Shown piece by piece: positions 33,601 to 50,700 of a DNA stretch of 64,000 bases. A program made the position numbers and the translations under genes. Position 1 is the first letter of the stretch. Every line of letters starts with the position of its first letter. The notes under the pieces are model-generated. The model did no database searches. It had not been told where the DNA came from and saw nothing but the letters and a program-made list of their open reading frames with translations. This DNA comes from Begonia masoniana (taxonomy: Eukaryota; Streptophyta; Magnoliopsida; Cucurbitales; Begoniaceae): positions 28,536,051 to 28,600,050 of the forward strand of contig CM039516.1 of assembly GCA_022432975.1 (NCBI GenBank), given 5' to 3'.

Positions 33601-36600
33601 CCTCATTAGCTTGATACGTTCAGTTCTTTTGGAACAAATCGATTGAAGTGAACTTTCTTATACTTCATCAAACGCATTACTAAGGCCTTAATTACGCGTC
33701 CATGAAGGTTATTGGGTCTTCAGTACACGTCGTTCTCATGAACTTCAAGTTAAACTTGAAGGTGAAATGGATAACTAGGTTCTAACCACAAGTCATGTAA
33801 CAGTCAACCTCATTAGCTTGATACGTTCAGTTCTTTGGAACAAATCGATTGAAGTGAACTTTCTTATACTTCATCAAACACATTACTAAGGCTTATCTAC
33901 GTGTCCATGAAGGTTATTGGGTGCTCAGTACACGTCGTTCTCATAACTTAAAGTTAAACTTTGAAGGTGAAATGGATAACTTAGGTTCTAGCCAAAAGTC
34001 ATGTAACAGTCAACCTCATTAGCTGGATACGTTCAAATCTTTGGTAACAAATCGATTGAAGTGAACTTTCTTAGACTTTATCAAACGAATTACTACGGCT
34101 TAATTACGCGTCCATGAAGGTTATTGGGTCCTTAGTACATGTCGTTCTAATAACTTCATGTTAAACCTTGAAGGTGAAATGGATAACTTAGGTTCTAACC
34201 ACAAGTCATGTAACAGTCAACCTCATTAGCATGATACGTTCAAATCTATTGGAACAAATCGATTGAAGTGAACTTTCTTATACATCATCAAACGAATTAC
34301 TAAGGCTTAATTACGCGTTCATGAAGGTTATTGGGTCCTTAGTACACGTCGTTCTCTTCACTTCATGTTAAACCTTGAAGGTGAAGTGGATAACTTTGGT
34401 TCTAACCACAAGTCATGTAACAGTCAACCTCATTAGCTTGATACGTTCAGTTCTTTTGGAAAAAATCGATTGAAGTGAACTTTCTTATACTTTATCAAAC
34501 GCATTACTAAGGCTTAATTACGCGTCCATGAAGGTTATTGTGTCTTCAGTACACGTCGTTCTCATGACTTCAAGTTAAACATTGAAGGTGAAATGGATAA
34601 CTTAGTTTCTAACAACAAGTCATGTAACAGTCAACTTCATTCGCTTGATACGTTCAATTCTTTTGGAACAAATTGATTGAAGTGAACTTTCTTATACTTC
34701 ATCAAACGCATTACTAAGGCTTAATTACGCGTCCATGAAGATTATTGGGTGCTCAGTACACGTCGTTCTCACGACTTCAAGTTAAACCTTAAGGGTGAAA
34801 TGGATAACTTAGGTTCTAACCACAAGTCATGTAATAGTCAACCTCATTAGCTTGATACGTTCAGTTCTTTTGGAACAAATCGATTGAAGTGAACTTTCAT
34901 ATACTTAATCAAACGCATTACTATGGCTTAATTACGCGTCCACGAAGTTTATTGGGTCCTCAGTACACGTCGTTCTCATGATTTCAAGTTAAACCTTGAA
35001 GGTGAAATGCATCACTTAGGTTCTAACCACAAGTCATGTAACAGTCAACCTCATTAGCTTGATACGTTCAATTCTTTTGGAACAAATCGATTGAAGTGAA
35101 CTTGCTTATACTTCATCAAACGCATTACTAAGGCTTAATTACGCGTACAAGATGGTTATTGGGTACTCATACACGTCGTTCTCATAACTTCAAGTTAAAC
35201 CTTGAAGGTGAAATGGAAAACTTAGGTTCTAACCACAAGTCATGTAACAGTCAACCTCATTAGCTTGATACGTTCATTTCTTTTGGAACAAATCGATTGA
35301 AGTGAAAATTCTTATACTACATCAAACGCATACTAAACCCTAATTACGCGTCCATGAAGGTTATTGGGGTCCTCAGTACACGTCGTTCTCATAACTTCAA
35401 GTTAAACCTTGAAGGTGAAATGGATAACTTATGTTCTAACCACAAGTCATGTACGGTCAACCTCATTAGCTTGATACGTTCAGTTCTTTTGGAACAAATC
35501 GATTGAAGTGAACTTTCTTATACTTCATCAAACGCATTACTAAGGCTTAATTACACGTCTATGAAGTTTATTGGGTCCTCAGTACACGTCGTTCTCATGA
35601 TTTCAAGTTAAACCTTGAAGGTGAAATGCATCACTTAGGTTCTAACCACAAGTCATGTAACAGTCAACCTCATTAACTTGATACGTTCAATTCTTTTGGA
35701 ACAAATCGATTGAAGTGAACTTTCTTATACTTCATCAAACGCATTACTAAGGCTTAATTACGCGTACATGATGGTTATTGGGTACTCATACACGTCGTTC
35801 TCATAACTTCAAGTTAAACCTTGAAGGTGAAATGGAAAACTTAGGTTCTAACCACAAGTCATGTAACAGTCAACCTCATTAGCTTGATACGTTCATTTCT
35901 TTTGGAACAAATCGATTGAAGTGAAAATTCTTATACTACATCAAACGCATTACTAAGGCTTAATTACGCGTCCATGAAGGTTATTGGGTCCTCAGTACAC
36001 GTCGTTATCATAACTTCAAGTTAAACCTTGAAGGTGAAATGGATAACTTATGTTCTAACCACAAGTCATGTAACGGTCAACCTCATTAGCTTGATACGTT
36101 CAGTTCTTTTGGAACAAATCGATTGAAGTGAACTTTCTTATACTTCATCAAACGCATTACTAAGGCTTAATTACGCATCCTAAAGTTTATTGGGGTGCAT
36201 CATTACATGTCGTTTTCATGACTTCAAGTTAAACCTTAAAGGTGAAATGGATAACTTAGGTTCTAACCACAAGTCATGTAACAGTTAACCTCATTAACTT
36301 GATACGTTCAGTTCTTTTGGAACAAATCGATTGAAGTGAACTTTCGTATACTTCATCAAACGCATTACTAAGCTTAAGTACGCGTCCATAGAAGTTTATT
36401 GGGGTCCTCAGTACGCGTCGTTCTCATGATTTCAAGTTAAACCTTGAAGGTGAAATGGATAACTTAGGTTCTAACCACAAGTCATGTAACAGTCAACCTC
36501 ATTAGCTTGATACGTTCAGTTCTTTTTGAACAAATCGATTGAAGTGAACTTTCTTATACTTTGTCAAACGCATTACTAAGGCTTATGTACGCATCCATGA

Positions 36601-38580
36601 AGGTTATTGGGTGCTCAGTACATGTCGTTCTCATCGCTTCAAGTTAAACCTTGAAGGTGAAATGGATAACTTAGGTTCTAACTACAAGTCAAGTAACAGT
36701 CAACCTCATTAGCTTGATACGTTCAGTTCTTTTGGAAAGAATCGATTGAAAAGAACTTTCTTATACTTTATCAAACGCATTACCAAGGCTTAATTACGCG
36801 TCCATGAAGGTTATTGGGTCCACAATACACGTCGTTCTCATCACTTTAAGTTAAACCTTGTATTTGAAATGGATAACTTAGGTTCTAACCACAAGTCATG
36901 TAATAGTCAACCTCATTAGCTTGATTACGTTCAGTTCTTTTGGAACAAATCGATTGAAGTGAACTTTCTTATACTTCATCAAACGCATTACTAAGGCTTA
37001 ATTACGCGTCCATGAAGGTTATTGGGTCCACAGTACACGTCGTTCTATTCACTTCAAGTTAAACCTTTTAGGTGAAATGGATAACTTAGGTTCTAACCAC
37101 AAGTCATGTAACAGTCAACCTCATTAGCTTGATACGTTCTTTTCTTTTGGAACAAATCTATTGAAGTGAACTTTCTTATACTGCATCAAACGCATTACTA
37201 AGGCTTAATTATGCGTCCATGAAGTGGTTATTGGGTCTTCAGTACACGCGTTCTCATGACTTCAAGTTAAACATTGAAGGTGAAATGGAGAAATTAGGTT
37301 CTAACCACAAGTCATGTAACAGTCAACCTCATTATCTTGATACGTTCAGTTCTTTTGGAACAAATCGATTGAAGTGAACTTCTTATATTTCATCAAACGC
37401 ATTACTAAGGCTTAATTACGCGTCCATGAAGGTTATTGGGTCCTCAGTACAACGTCGTTCTCATAACTTCAAGTTAAACCTCTGAAGGTGAAATGATAAC
37501 TTAGGTTCTAACCACAAGTCATGTAACAGGCAACCTCATTAGCTTGATACGTTCAATTCTTTTGGAAACAAATCGATTGAAATGAACTTTCTTATACTTC
37601 ATCAAACGCATTACTAAGGCTTAATTACGCGTCCATGAAGTTATTGGGTCCTCAGTACACGTCGTTCTCATCACTTCAAGTTAACCTTGAAGGTGAATGG
37701 ATAACTTAGGTTCTAACCACAAGTCATGTAACAGTCAACCTCATTAGCTTGATACGTTCAGTTCTTTTGGAACAATCGATTGAAGTGACTTTCTTATACT
37801 TCATCAACGCATTACTAAGGCTTAATTACGCGTCCATGAAGGTTATTGGGTCCTCAGTACACGTCGTTCTCATCACTTCAAGTTAACCTTGAAGGTGAAT
37901 GGATAACTTAGGTTCTAACCACAAGTCATGTAACAGTCAACCTCATTAGCTTGATACGTTCAGTTCTTTTGGAACAAATCGATTGAAGTGAACTTCTTAT
38001 ACTTCATCAACGCATTACTAAGGCTTAATTACGCGTCCATGAAGGTTATTGGGTCCTCAGTACACGTCGTTCTCATCACTTCAAGTTAACCTTGAAGGTG
38101 AATGGATAACTTAGGTTCTAACCACAAGTCATGTAACAGTCAACCTCATTAGCTTGATACGTTCAGTTCTTTTGGAACAATCGATTGAAGTGACTTTCTT
38201 ATACTTCATCAACGCATTACTAAGGCTTAATTACGCGTCCATGAAGGTTATTGGGTCCTCAGTACACGTCGTTCTCATAACTTCAAGTTAAACCTTGAAG
38301 GTGAATGGATAACTTAGGTTCTAACCACAAGTCATGTAACAGTCAACCTCATTAGCTTGATACGTTCAGTTCTTTTGGAACAATCGATTGAAGTGAACTT
38401 CTTATACTTCATCAAACGCATTACTAAGGCTTAATTACGCGTCCATGAAGGTTATTGGGTCCTCAGTACACGTCGTTCTCATAACTTCAAGTTAAACCTT
38501 GAAGGTGAATGGATAACTTATGTTCTAACCACAAGTCATGTAACAGTCACCTCATTAGCTTGATACGTTCAGTTCTTTGG
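30681..38580 (+). repeat. 207-bp satellite, array IV
   Basis: About 38 monomers, moderately diverged. It holds a 3-mer repeat of about 619 bp (GAAATGCATCAC at 35005 and 35624). It also holds a block of about four monomers at 32100-32940 that recurs at 36450-37290 (offset 4,347 bp = 21 x 207), marked by CTTGTATTTGAAATGG, GGAAAGAATCGATTGAAAAG and CTGCATCAAACGC. From about 37430 to 38580 the monomers become the clean type but with many one-base losses and insertions. No gene. Confidence 0.94.
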
Positions 38581-38581
38581 A

Positions 38582-38713
38582 ATAACGAGAGCAAAGGCAA
38601 AGCAGATCAAGGAGCAAATGAGCAATTTGGTCCGTCAAATCTTACCTAAAGAGGAAATTGCGTTCAGAAGCAAGAACCAGAGATTGTTCTTAATCCAAGC
38701 TATTTTGGGATGA
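38582..38713 (+). pseudogene. element D pol C-terminal tail
   Basis: 43 codons ending in TGA at 38711-38713, beginning ITRAKAKQIKEQMSNLVRQI. The TRAxAK motif resembles the integrase tails of element 1 (TRSRTKK) and copy B (TRARAKK) but the rest differs, so it is a third subfamily or another chromovirus lineage. It begins at the satellite junction and has no start of its own. Confidence 0.65.
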
Positions 38714-38816
38714 TTTTTATGTCATTTTCGTTTTATTTATTTTTTTGTTCTTTTTATTTTGGTTTGTCAGTTTTTGTTATTGCAGGAAAACTCATTTATT
38801 ACTATTTGATTAGTTT

Positions 38817-41602
<2,786 letters not shown>

Positions 41603-41609
41603 TTTACAA

Positions 41610-41780
41610 ATGGAGGCGATCATGGGGGAGATGAGGCGGCTGATGAGACAAGGGTTCAATGAGATCAATGAGCGAATTGATCAAGTGGAACAGATTGCGA
41701 CACGAGTCCAACCCCAGGCTGGGCATAATGCACTGAGAAGAAACCAGCGTACGCAGTTCCCTATGGAAGAGATCGATGAA
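41610..41780 (+). pseudogene. element D gag N-terminus, truncated
   Basis: ATG at 41610 opens 57 codons: MEAIMGEMRRLMRQGFNEIN, then ERIDQVEQIATRVQ, a likely coiled coil like the Gag start of copy B (IRDRLDRSDERIDQIQQG). The frame ends at a TGA formed by the satellite junction (41781-41783). The rest of gag and pol is absent. Confidence 0.65.
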
Positions 41781-44700
41781 TGAACTTTCTTATACTTCAT
41801 CAAACGCATTACTAAGGCTTAATTACGCGTCCATGAAGGTTATTGGGTCCTCAGTACACGTCGTTCTCATAACTTCAAGTTAAACCTTGAAGGTGAAATG
41901 GATAACTTAGGTTCTAACCACAAGTCATGTAACAGTCAACCTCATTAGCTTGATACGTTCAGTTCTTTTGGAACAAATCGATTGAAGTGAACTTTCTTAT
42001 ACTTCATCAAACGCATTACTAAGGCTTAATTACGCGTCCATGAAGGTTATTGGGTCCTCAGTACACGTCGTTCTCATCACTTCAAGTTAAACCTTGAAGG
42101 TGAAATGGATAACTTAGGTTCTAACCACAAGTCATGTAACAGTCAACCTCATTAGCTTGATACGTTCAGTTCTTTTGGAACAAATCGATTGAAGTGAACT
42201 TTCTTATACTTCATCAAACGCATTACTAAGGCTTAATTACGCGTCCATGAAGGTTATTGGGTCCTCAGTACACGTCGTTCTCATAACTTCAAGTTAAACC
42301 TTGAAGGTGAAATGGATAACTTAGGTTCTAACCACAAGTCATGTAACAGTCAACCTCATTAGCTTGATACGTTCAGTTCTTTTGGAACAAATCGATTGAA
42401 GTGAACTTTCTTATACTTCATCAAACGCATTACTAAGGCTTAATTACGCGTCCATGAAGGTTATTGGGTCCTCAGTACACGTCGTTCTCATAACTTCAAG
42501 TTAAACCTTGAAGGTGAAATGGATAACTTAGGTTCTAACCACAAGTCATGTAACAGTCAACCTCATTAGCTTGATACGTTCAGTTCTTTTGGAACAAATC
42601 GATTGAAGTGAACTTTCTTATACTTCATCAAACGCATTACTAAGGCTTAATTACGCGTCCATGAAGGTTATTGGGTCCTCAGTACACGTCGTTCTCATAA
42701 CTTCAAGTTAAACCTTGAAGGTGAAATGGATAACTTAGGTTCTAACCACAAGTCATGTAACAGTCAACCTCATTAGCTTGATACGTTCAGTTCTTTTGGA
42801 ACAAATCGATTGAAGTGAACTTTCTTATACTTCATCAAACGCATTACTAAGGCTTAATTACGCGTCCATGAAGGTTATTGGGTCCTCAGTACACGTCGTT
42901 CTCATCACTTCAAGTTAAACCTTGAAGGTGAAATGGATAACTTAGGTTCTAACCACAAGTCATGTAACAGTCAACCTCATTAGCTTGATACGTTCAGTTC
43001 TTTTGGAACAAATCGATTGAAGTGAACTTTCTTATACTTCATCAAACGCATTACTAAGGCTTAATTACGCGTCCATGAAGGTTATTGGGTCCTCAGTACA
43101 CGTCGTTCTCATAACTTCAAGTTAAACCTTGAAGGTGAAATGGATAACTTAGGTTCTAACCACAAGTCATGTAACAGTCAACCTCATTAGCTTGATACGT
43201 TCAGTTCTTTTGGAACAAATCGATTGAAGTGAACTTTCTTATACTTCATCAAACGCATTACTAAGGCTTAATTACGCGTCCATGAAGGTTATTGGGTCCT
43301 CAGTACACGTCGTTCTCATAACTTCAAGTTAAACCTTGAAGGTGAAATGGATAACTTAGGTTCTAACCACAAGTCATGTAACAGTCAACCTCATTAGCTT
43401 GATACGTTCAGTTCTTTTGGAACAAATCGATTGAAGTGAACTTTCTTATACTTCATCAAACGCATTACTAAGGCTTAATTACGCGTCCATGAAGGTTATT
43501 GGGTCCTCAGTACACGTCGTTCTCATCACTTCAAGTTAAACCTTGAAGGTGAAATGGATAACTTAGGTTCTAACCACAAGTCATGTAACAGTCAACCTCA
43601 TTAGCTTGATACGTTCAGTTCTTTTGGAACAAATCGATTGAAGTGAACTTTCTTATACTTCATCAAACGCATTACTAAGGCTTAATTACGCGTCCATGAA
43701 GGTTATTGGGTCCTCAGTACACGTCGTTCTCATCACTTCAAGTTAAACCTTGAAGGTGAAATGGATAACTTAGGTTCTAACCACAAGTCATGTAACAGTC
43801 AACCTCATTAGCTTGATACGTTCAGTTCTTTTGGAACAAATCGATTGAAGTGAACTTTCTTATACTTCATCAAACGCATTACTAAGGCTTAATTACGCGT
43901 CCATGAAGGTTATTGGGTCCTCAGTACACGTCGTTCTCATCACTTCAAGTTAAACCTTGAAGGTGAAATGGATAACTTAGGTTCTAACCACAAGTCATGT
44001 AACAGTCAACCTCATTAGCTTGATACGTTCAGTTCTTTTGGAACAAATCGATTGAAGTGAACTTTCTTATACTTCATCAAACGCATTACTAAGGCTTAAT
44101 TACGCGTCCATGAAGGTTATTGGGTCCTCAGTACACGTCGTTCTCATAACTTCAAGTTAAACCTTGAAGGTGAAATGGATAACTTAGGTTCTAACCACAA
44201 GTCATGTAACAGTCAACCTCATTAGCTTGATACGTTCAGTTCTTTTGGAACAAATCGATTGAAGTGAACTTTCTTATACTTCATCAAACGCATTACTAAG
44301 GCTTAATTACGCGTCCATGAAGGTTATTGGGTCCTCAGTACACGTCGTTCTCATAACTTCAAGTTAAACCTTGAAGGTGAAATGGATAACTTAGGTTCTA
44401 ACCACAAGTCATGTAACAGTCAACCTCATTAGCTTGATACGTTCAGTTCTTTTGGAACAAATCGATTGAAGTGAACTTTCTTATACTTCATCAAACGCAT
44501 TACTAAGGCTTAATTACGCGTCCATGAAGGTTATTGGGTCCTCAGTACACGTCGTTCTCATAACTTCAAGTTAAACCTTGAAGGTGAAATGGATAACTTA
44601 GGTTCTAACCACAAGTCATGTAACAGTCAACCTCATTAGCTTGATACGTTCAGTTCTTTTGGAACAAATCGATTGAAGTGAACTTTCTTATACTTCATCA

Positions 44701-47700
44701 AACGCATTACTAAGGCTTAATTACGCGTCCATGAAGGTTATTGGGTCCTCAGTACACGTCGTTCTCATCACTTCAAGTTAAACCTTGAAGGTGAAATGGA
44801 TAACTTAGGTTCTAACCACAAGTCATGTAACAGTCAACCTCATTAGCTTGATACGTTCAGTTCTTTTGGAACAAATCGATTGAAGTGAACTTTCTTATAC
44901 TTCATCAAACGCATTACTAAGGGTTAATTACGCGTCCATGAAGGTTATTGGGTCCTCAGTACACGTCGTTCTCATCACTTCAAGTTAAACCTTGAAGGTG
45001 AAATGGATAACTTAGGTTCTAACCACAAGTCATGTAACAGTCAACCTCATTAGCTTGATACGTTCAGTTCTTTTGGAACAATCGATTGAAGTGAACTTTC
45101 TTATACTTCATCAAACGCATTACTAAGGCTTAATTACGCGTCCATGAAGGTTATTGGGTCCTCAGTACACGTCGTTCTCATCACTTCAAGTTAAACCTTG
45201 AAGGTGAAATGGATAACTTAGGTTCTAACCACAAGTCATGTAACAGTCAACCTCATTAGCTTGATACGTTCAGTTCTTTTGGAACAAATCGATTGAAGTG
45301 AACTTTCTTATACTTCATCAAACGCATTACTAAGGCTTAATTACGCGTCCATGAAGGTTATTGGGTCCTCAGTACACGTCGTTCTCATAACTTCAAGTTA
45401 AACCTTGAAGGTGAAATGGATAACTTAGGTTCTAACCACAAGTCATGTAACAGTCAACCTCATTAGCTTGATACGTTCAGTTCTTTTGGAACAAATCGAT
45501 TGAAGTGAACTTTCTTATACTTCATCAAACGCATTACTAAGGCTTAATTACGCGTCCATGAAGGTTATTGGGTCCTCAGTACACGTCGTTCTCATCACTT
45601 CAAGTTAAACCTTGAAGGTGAAATGGATAACTTAGGTTCTAACCACAAGTCATGTAACAGTCAACCTCATTAGCTTGATACGTTCAGTTCTTTTGGAACA
45701 AATCGATTGAAGTGAACTTTCTTATACTTCATCAAACGCATTACTAAGGCTTAATTACGCGTCCATGAAGGTTATTGGGTCCTCAGTACACGTCGTTCTC
45801 ATCACTTCAAGTTAAACCTTGAAGGTGAAATGGATAACTTAGGTTCTAACCACAAGTCATGTAACAGTCAACCTCATTAGCTTGATACGTTCAGTTCTTT
45901 TGGAACAAATCGATTGAAGTGAACTTTCTTATACTTCATCAAACGCATTACTAAGGCTTAATTACGCGTCCATGAAGGTTATTGGGTCCTCAGTACACGT
46001 CGTTCTCATAACTTCAAGTTAAACCTTGAAGGTGAAATGGATAACTTAGGTTCTAACCACAAGTCATGTAACAGTCAACCTCATTAGCTTGATACGTTCA
46101 GTTCTTTTGGAACAAATCGATTGAAGTGAACTTTCTTATACTTCATCAAACGCATTACTAAGGCTTAATTACGCGTCCATGAAGGTTATTGGGTCCTCAG
46201 TACACGTCGTTCTCATCACTTCAAGTTAAACCTTGAAGGTGAAATGGATAACTTAGGTTCTAACCACAAGTCATGTAACAGTCAACCTCATTAGCTTGAT
46301 ACGTTCAGTTCTTTTGGAACAAATCGATTGAAGTGAACTTTCTTATACTTCATCAAACGCATTACTAAGGCTTAATTACGCGTCCATGAAGGTTATTGGG
46401 TCCTCAGTACACGTCGTTCTCATAACTTCAAGTTAAACCTTGAAGGTGAAATGGATAACTTAGGTTCTAACCACAAGTCATGTAACAGTCAACCTCATTA
46501 GCTTGATACGTTCAGTTCTTTTGGAACAAATCGATTGAAGTGAACTTTCTTATACTTCATCAAACGCATTACTAAGGCTTAATTACGCGTCCATGAAGGT
46601 TATTGGGTCCTCAGTACACGTCGTTCTCATCACTTCAAGTTAAACCTTGAAGGTGAAATGGATAACTTAGGTTCTAACCACAAGTCATGTAACAGTCAAC
46701 CTCATTAGCTTGATACGTTCAGTTCTTTTGGAACAAATCGATTGAAGTGAACTTTCTTATACTTCATCAAACGCATTACTAAGGCTTAATTACGCGTCCA
46801 TGAAGGTTATTGGGTCCTCAGTACACGTCGTTCTCATAACTTCAAGTTAAACCTTGAAGGTGAAATGGATAACTTAGGTTCTAACCACAAGTCATGTAAC
46901 AGTCAACCTCATTAGCTTGATACGTTCAGTTCTTTTGGAACAAATCGATTGAAGTGAACTTTCTTATACTTCATCAAACGCATTACTAAGGCTTAATTAC
47001 GCGTCCATGAAGGTTATTGGGTCCTCAGTACACGTCGTTCTCATAACTTCAAGTTAAACCTTGAAGGTGAAATGGATAACTTAGGTTCTAACCACAAGTC
47101 ATGTAACAGTCAACCTCATTAGCTTGATACGTTCAGTTCTTTTGGAACAAATCGATTGAAGTGAACTTTCTTATACTTCATCAAACGCATTACTAAGGCT
47201 TAATTACGCGTCCATGAAGGTTATTGGGTCCTCAGTACACGTCGTTCTCATCACTTCAAGTTAAACCTTGAAGGTGAAATGGATAACTTAGGTTCTAACC
47301 ACAAGTCATGTAACAGTCAACCTCATTAGCTTGATACGTTCAGTTCTTTTGGAACAAATCGATTGAAGTGAACTTTCTTATACTTCATCAAACGCATTAC
47401 TAAGGCTTAATTACGCGTCCATGAAGGTTATTGGGTCCTCAGTACACGTCGTTCTCATCACTTCAAGTTAAACCTTGAAGGTGAAATGGATAACTTAGGT
47501 TCTAACCACAAGTCATGTAACAGTCAACCTCATTAGCTTGATACGTTCAGTTCTTTTGGAACAAATCGATTGAAGTGAACTTTCTTATACTTCATCAAAC
47601 GCATTAATAAGGCTTAATTACGCGTCCATGAAGGTTATTGGGTCCTCAGTACACGTCGTTCTCATCACTTCAAGTTAAACCTTGAAGGTGAAATGGATAA

Positions 47701-50700
47701 CTTAGGTTCTAACCACAAGTCATGTAACAGTCAACCTCATTAGCTTGATACGTTCAGTTCTTTTGGAACAAATCGATTGAAGTGAACTTTCTTATACTTC
47801 ATCAAACGCATTACTAAGGCTTAATTACGCGTCCATGAAGGTTATTGGGTCCTCAGTACACGTCGTTCTCATCACTTCAAGTTAAACCTTGAAGGTGAAA
47901 TGGATAACTTAGGTTCTAACCACAAGTCATGTAACAGTCAACCTCATTAGCTTGATACGTTCAGTTCTTTTGGAACAAATCGATTGAAGTGAACTTTCTT
48001 ATACTTCATCAAACGCATTACTAAGGCTTAATTACGCGTCCATGAAGGTTATTGGGTCCTCAGTACACGTCGTTCTCATAACTTCAAGTTAAACCTTGAA
48101 GGTGAAATGGATAACTTAGGTTCTAACCACAAGTCATGTAACAGTCAACCTCATTAGCTTGATACGTTCAGTTCTTTTGGAACAAATCGATTGAAGTGAA
48201 CTTTCTTATACTTCATCAAACGCATTACTAAGGCTTAATTACGCGTCCATGAAGGTTATTGGGTCCTCAGTACACGTCGTTCTCATAACTTCAAGTTAAA
48301 CCTTGAAGGTGAAATGGATAACTTAGGTTCTAACCACAAGTCATGTAACAGTCAACCTCATTAGCTTGATACGTTCAGTTCTTTTGGAACAAATCGATTG
48401 AAGTGAACTTTCTTATACTTCATCAAACGCATTACTAAGGCTTAATTACGCGTCCATGAAGGTTATTGGGTCCTCAGTACACGTCGTTCTCATAACTTCA
48501 AGTTAAACCTTGAAGGTGAAATGGATAACTTAGGTTCTAACCACAAGTCATGTAACAGTCAACCTCATTAGCTTGATACGTTCAGTTCTTTTGGAACAAA
48601 TCGATTGAAGTGAACTTTCTTATACTTCATCAAACGCATTACTAAGGCTTAATTACGCGTCCATGAAGGTTATTGGGTCCTCAGTACACGTCGTTCTCAT
48701 CACTTCAAGTTAAACCTTGAAGGTGAAATGGATAACTTAGGTTCTAACCACAAGTCATGTAACAGTCAACCTCATTAGCTTGATACGTTCAGTTCTTTTG
48801 GAACAAATCGATTGAAGTGAACTTTCTTATACTTCATCAAACGCATTACTAAGGCTTAATTACGCGTCCATGAAGGTTATTGGGTCCTCAGTACACGTCG
48901 TTCTCATCACTTCAAGTTAAACCTTGAAGGTGAAATGGATAACTTAGGTTCTAACCACAAGTCATGTAACAGTCAACCTCATTAGCTTGATACGTTCAGT
49001 TCTTTTGGAACAAATCGATTGAAGTGAACTTTCTTATACTTCATCAAACGCATTACTAAGGCTTAATTACGCGTCCATGAAGGTTATTGGGTCCTCAGTA
49101 CACGTCGTTCTCATAACTTCAAGTTAAACCTTGAAGGTGAAATGGATAACTTAGGTTCTAACCACAAGTCATGTAACAGTCAACCTCATTAGCTTGATAC
49201 GTTCAGTTCTTTTGGAACAAATCGATTGAAGTGAACTTTCTTATACTTCATCAAACGCATTACTAAGGCTTAATTACGCGTCCATGAAGGTTATTGGGTC
49301 CTCAGTACACGTCGTTCTCATAACTTCAAGTTAAACCTTGAAGGTGAAATGGATAACTTAGGTTCTAACCACAAGTCATGTAACAGTCAACCTCATTAGC
49401 TTGATACGTTCAGTTCTTTTGGAACAAATCGATTGAAGTGAACTTTCTTATACTTCATCAAACGCATTACTAAGGCTTAATTACGCGTCCATGAAGGTTA
49501 TTGGGTCCTCAGTACACGTCGTTCTCATAACTTCAAGTTAAACCTTGAAGGTGAAATGGATAACTTAGGTTCTAACCACAAGTCATGTAACAGTCAACCT
49601 CATTAGCTTGATACGTTCAGTTCTTTTGGAACAAATCGATTGAAGTGAACTTTCTTATACTTCATCAAACGCATTACTAAGGCTTAATTACGCGTCCATG
49701 AAGGTTATTGGGTCCTCAGTACACGTCGTTCTCATCACTTCAAGTTAAACCTTGAAGGTGAAATGGATAACTTAGGTTCTAACCACAAGTCATGTAACAG
49801 TCAACCTCATTAGCTTGATACGTTCAGTTCTTTTGGAACAAATCGATTGAAGTGAACTTTCTTATACTTCATCAAACGCATTACTAAGGCTTAATTACGC
49901 GTCCATGAAGGTTATTGGGTCCTCAGTACACGTCGTTCTCATAACTTCAAGTTAAACCTTGAAGGTGAAATGGATAACTTAGGTTCTAACCACAAGTCAT
50001 GTAACAGTCAACCTCATTAGCTTGATACGTTCAGTTCTTTTGGAACAAATCGATTGAAGTGAACTTTCTTATACTTCATCAAACGCATTACTAAGGCTTA
50101 ATTACGCGTCCATGAAGGTTATTGGGTCCTCAGTACACGTCGTTCTCATCACTTCAAGTTAAACCTTGAAGGTGAAATGGATAACTTAGGTTCTAACCAC
50201 AAGTCATGTAACAGTCAACCTCATTAGCTTGATACGTTCAGTTCTTTTGGAACAAATCGATTGAAGTGAACTTTCTTATACTTCATCAAACGCATTACTA
50301 AGGCTTAATTACGCGTCCATGAAGGTTATTGGGTCCTCAGTACACGTCGTTCTCATAACTTCAAGTTAAACCTTGAAGGTGAAATGGATAACTTAGGTTC
50401 TAACCACAAGTCATGTAACAGTCAACCTCATTAGCTTGATACGTTCAGTTCTTTTGGAACAAATCGATTGAAGTGAACTTTCTTATACTTCATCAAACGC
50501 ATTACTAAGGCTTAATTACGCGTCCATGAAGGTTATTGGGTCCTCAGTACACGTCGTTCTCATAACTTCAAGTTAAACCTTGAAGGTGAAATGGATAACT
50601 TAGGTTCTAACCACAAGTCATGTAACAGTCAACCTCATTAGCTTGATACGTTCAGTTCTTTTGGAACAAATCGATTGAAGTGAACTTTCTTATACTTCAT

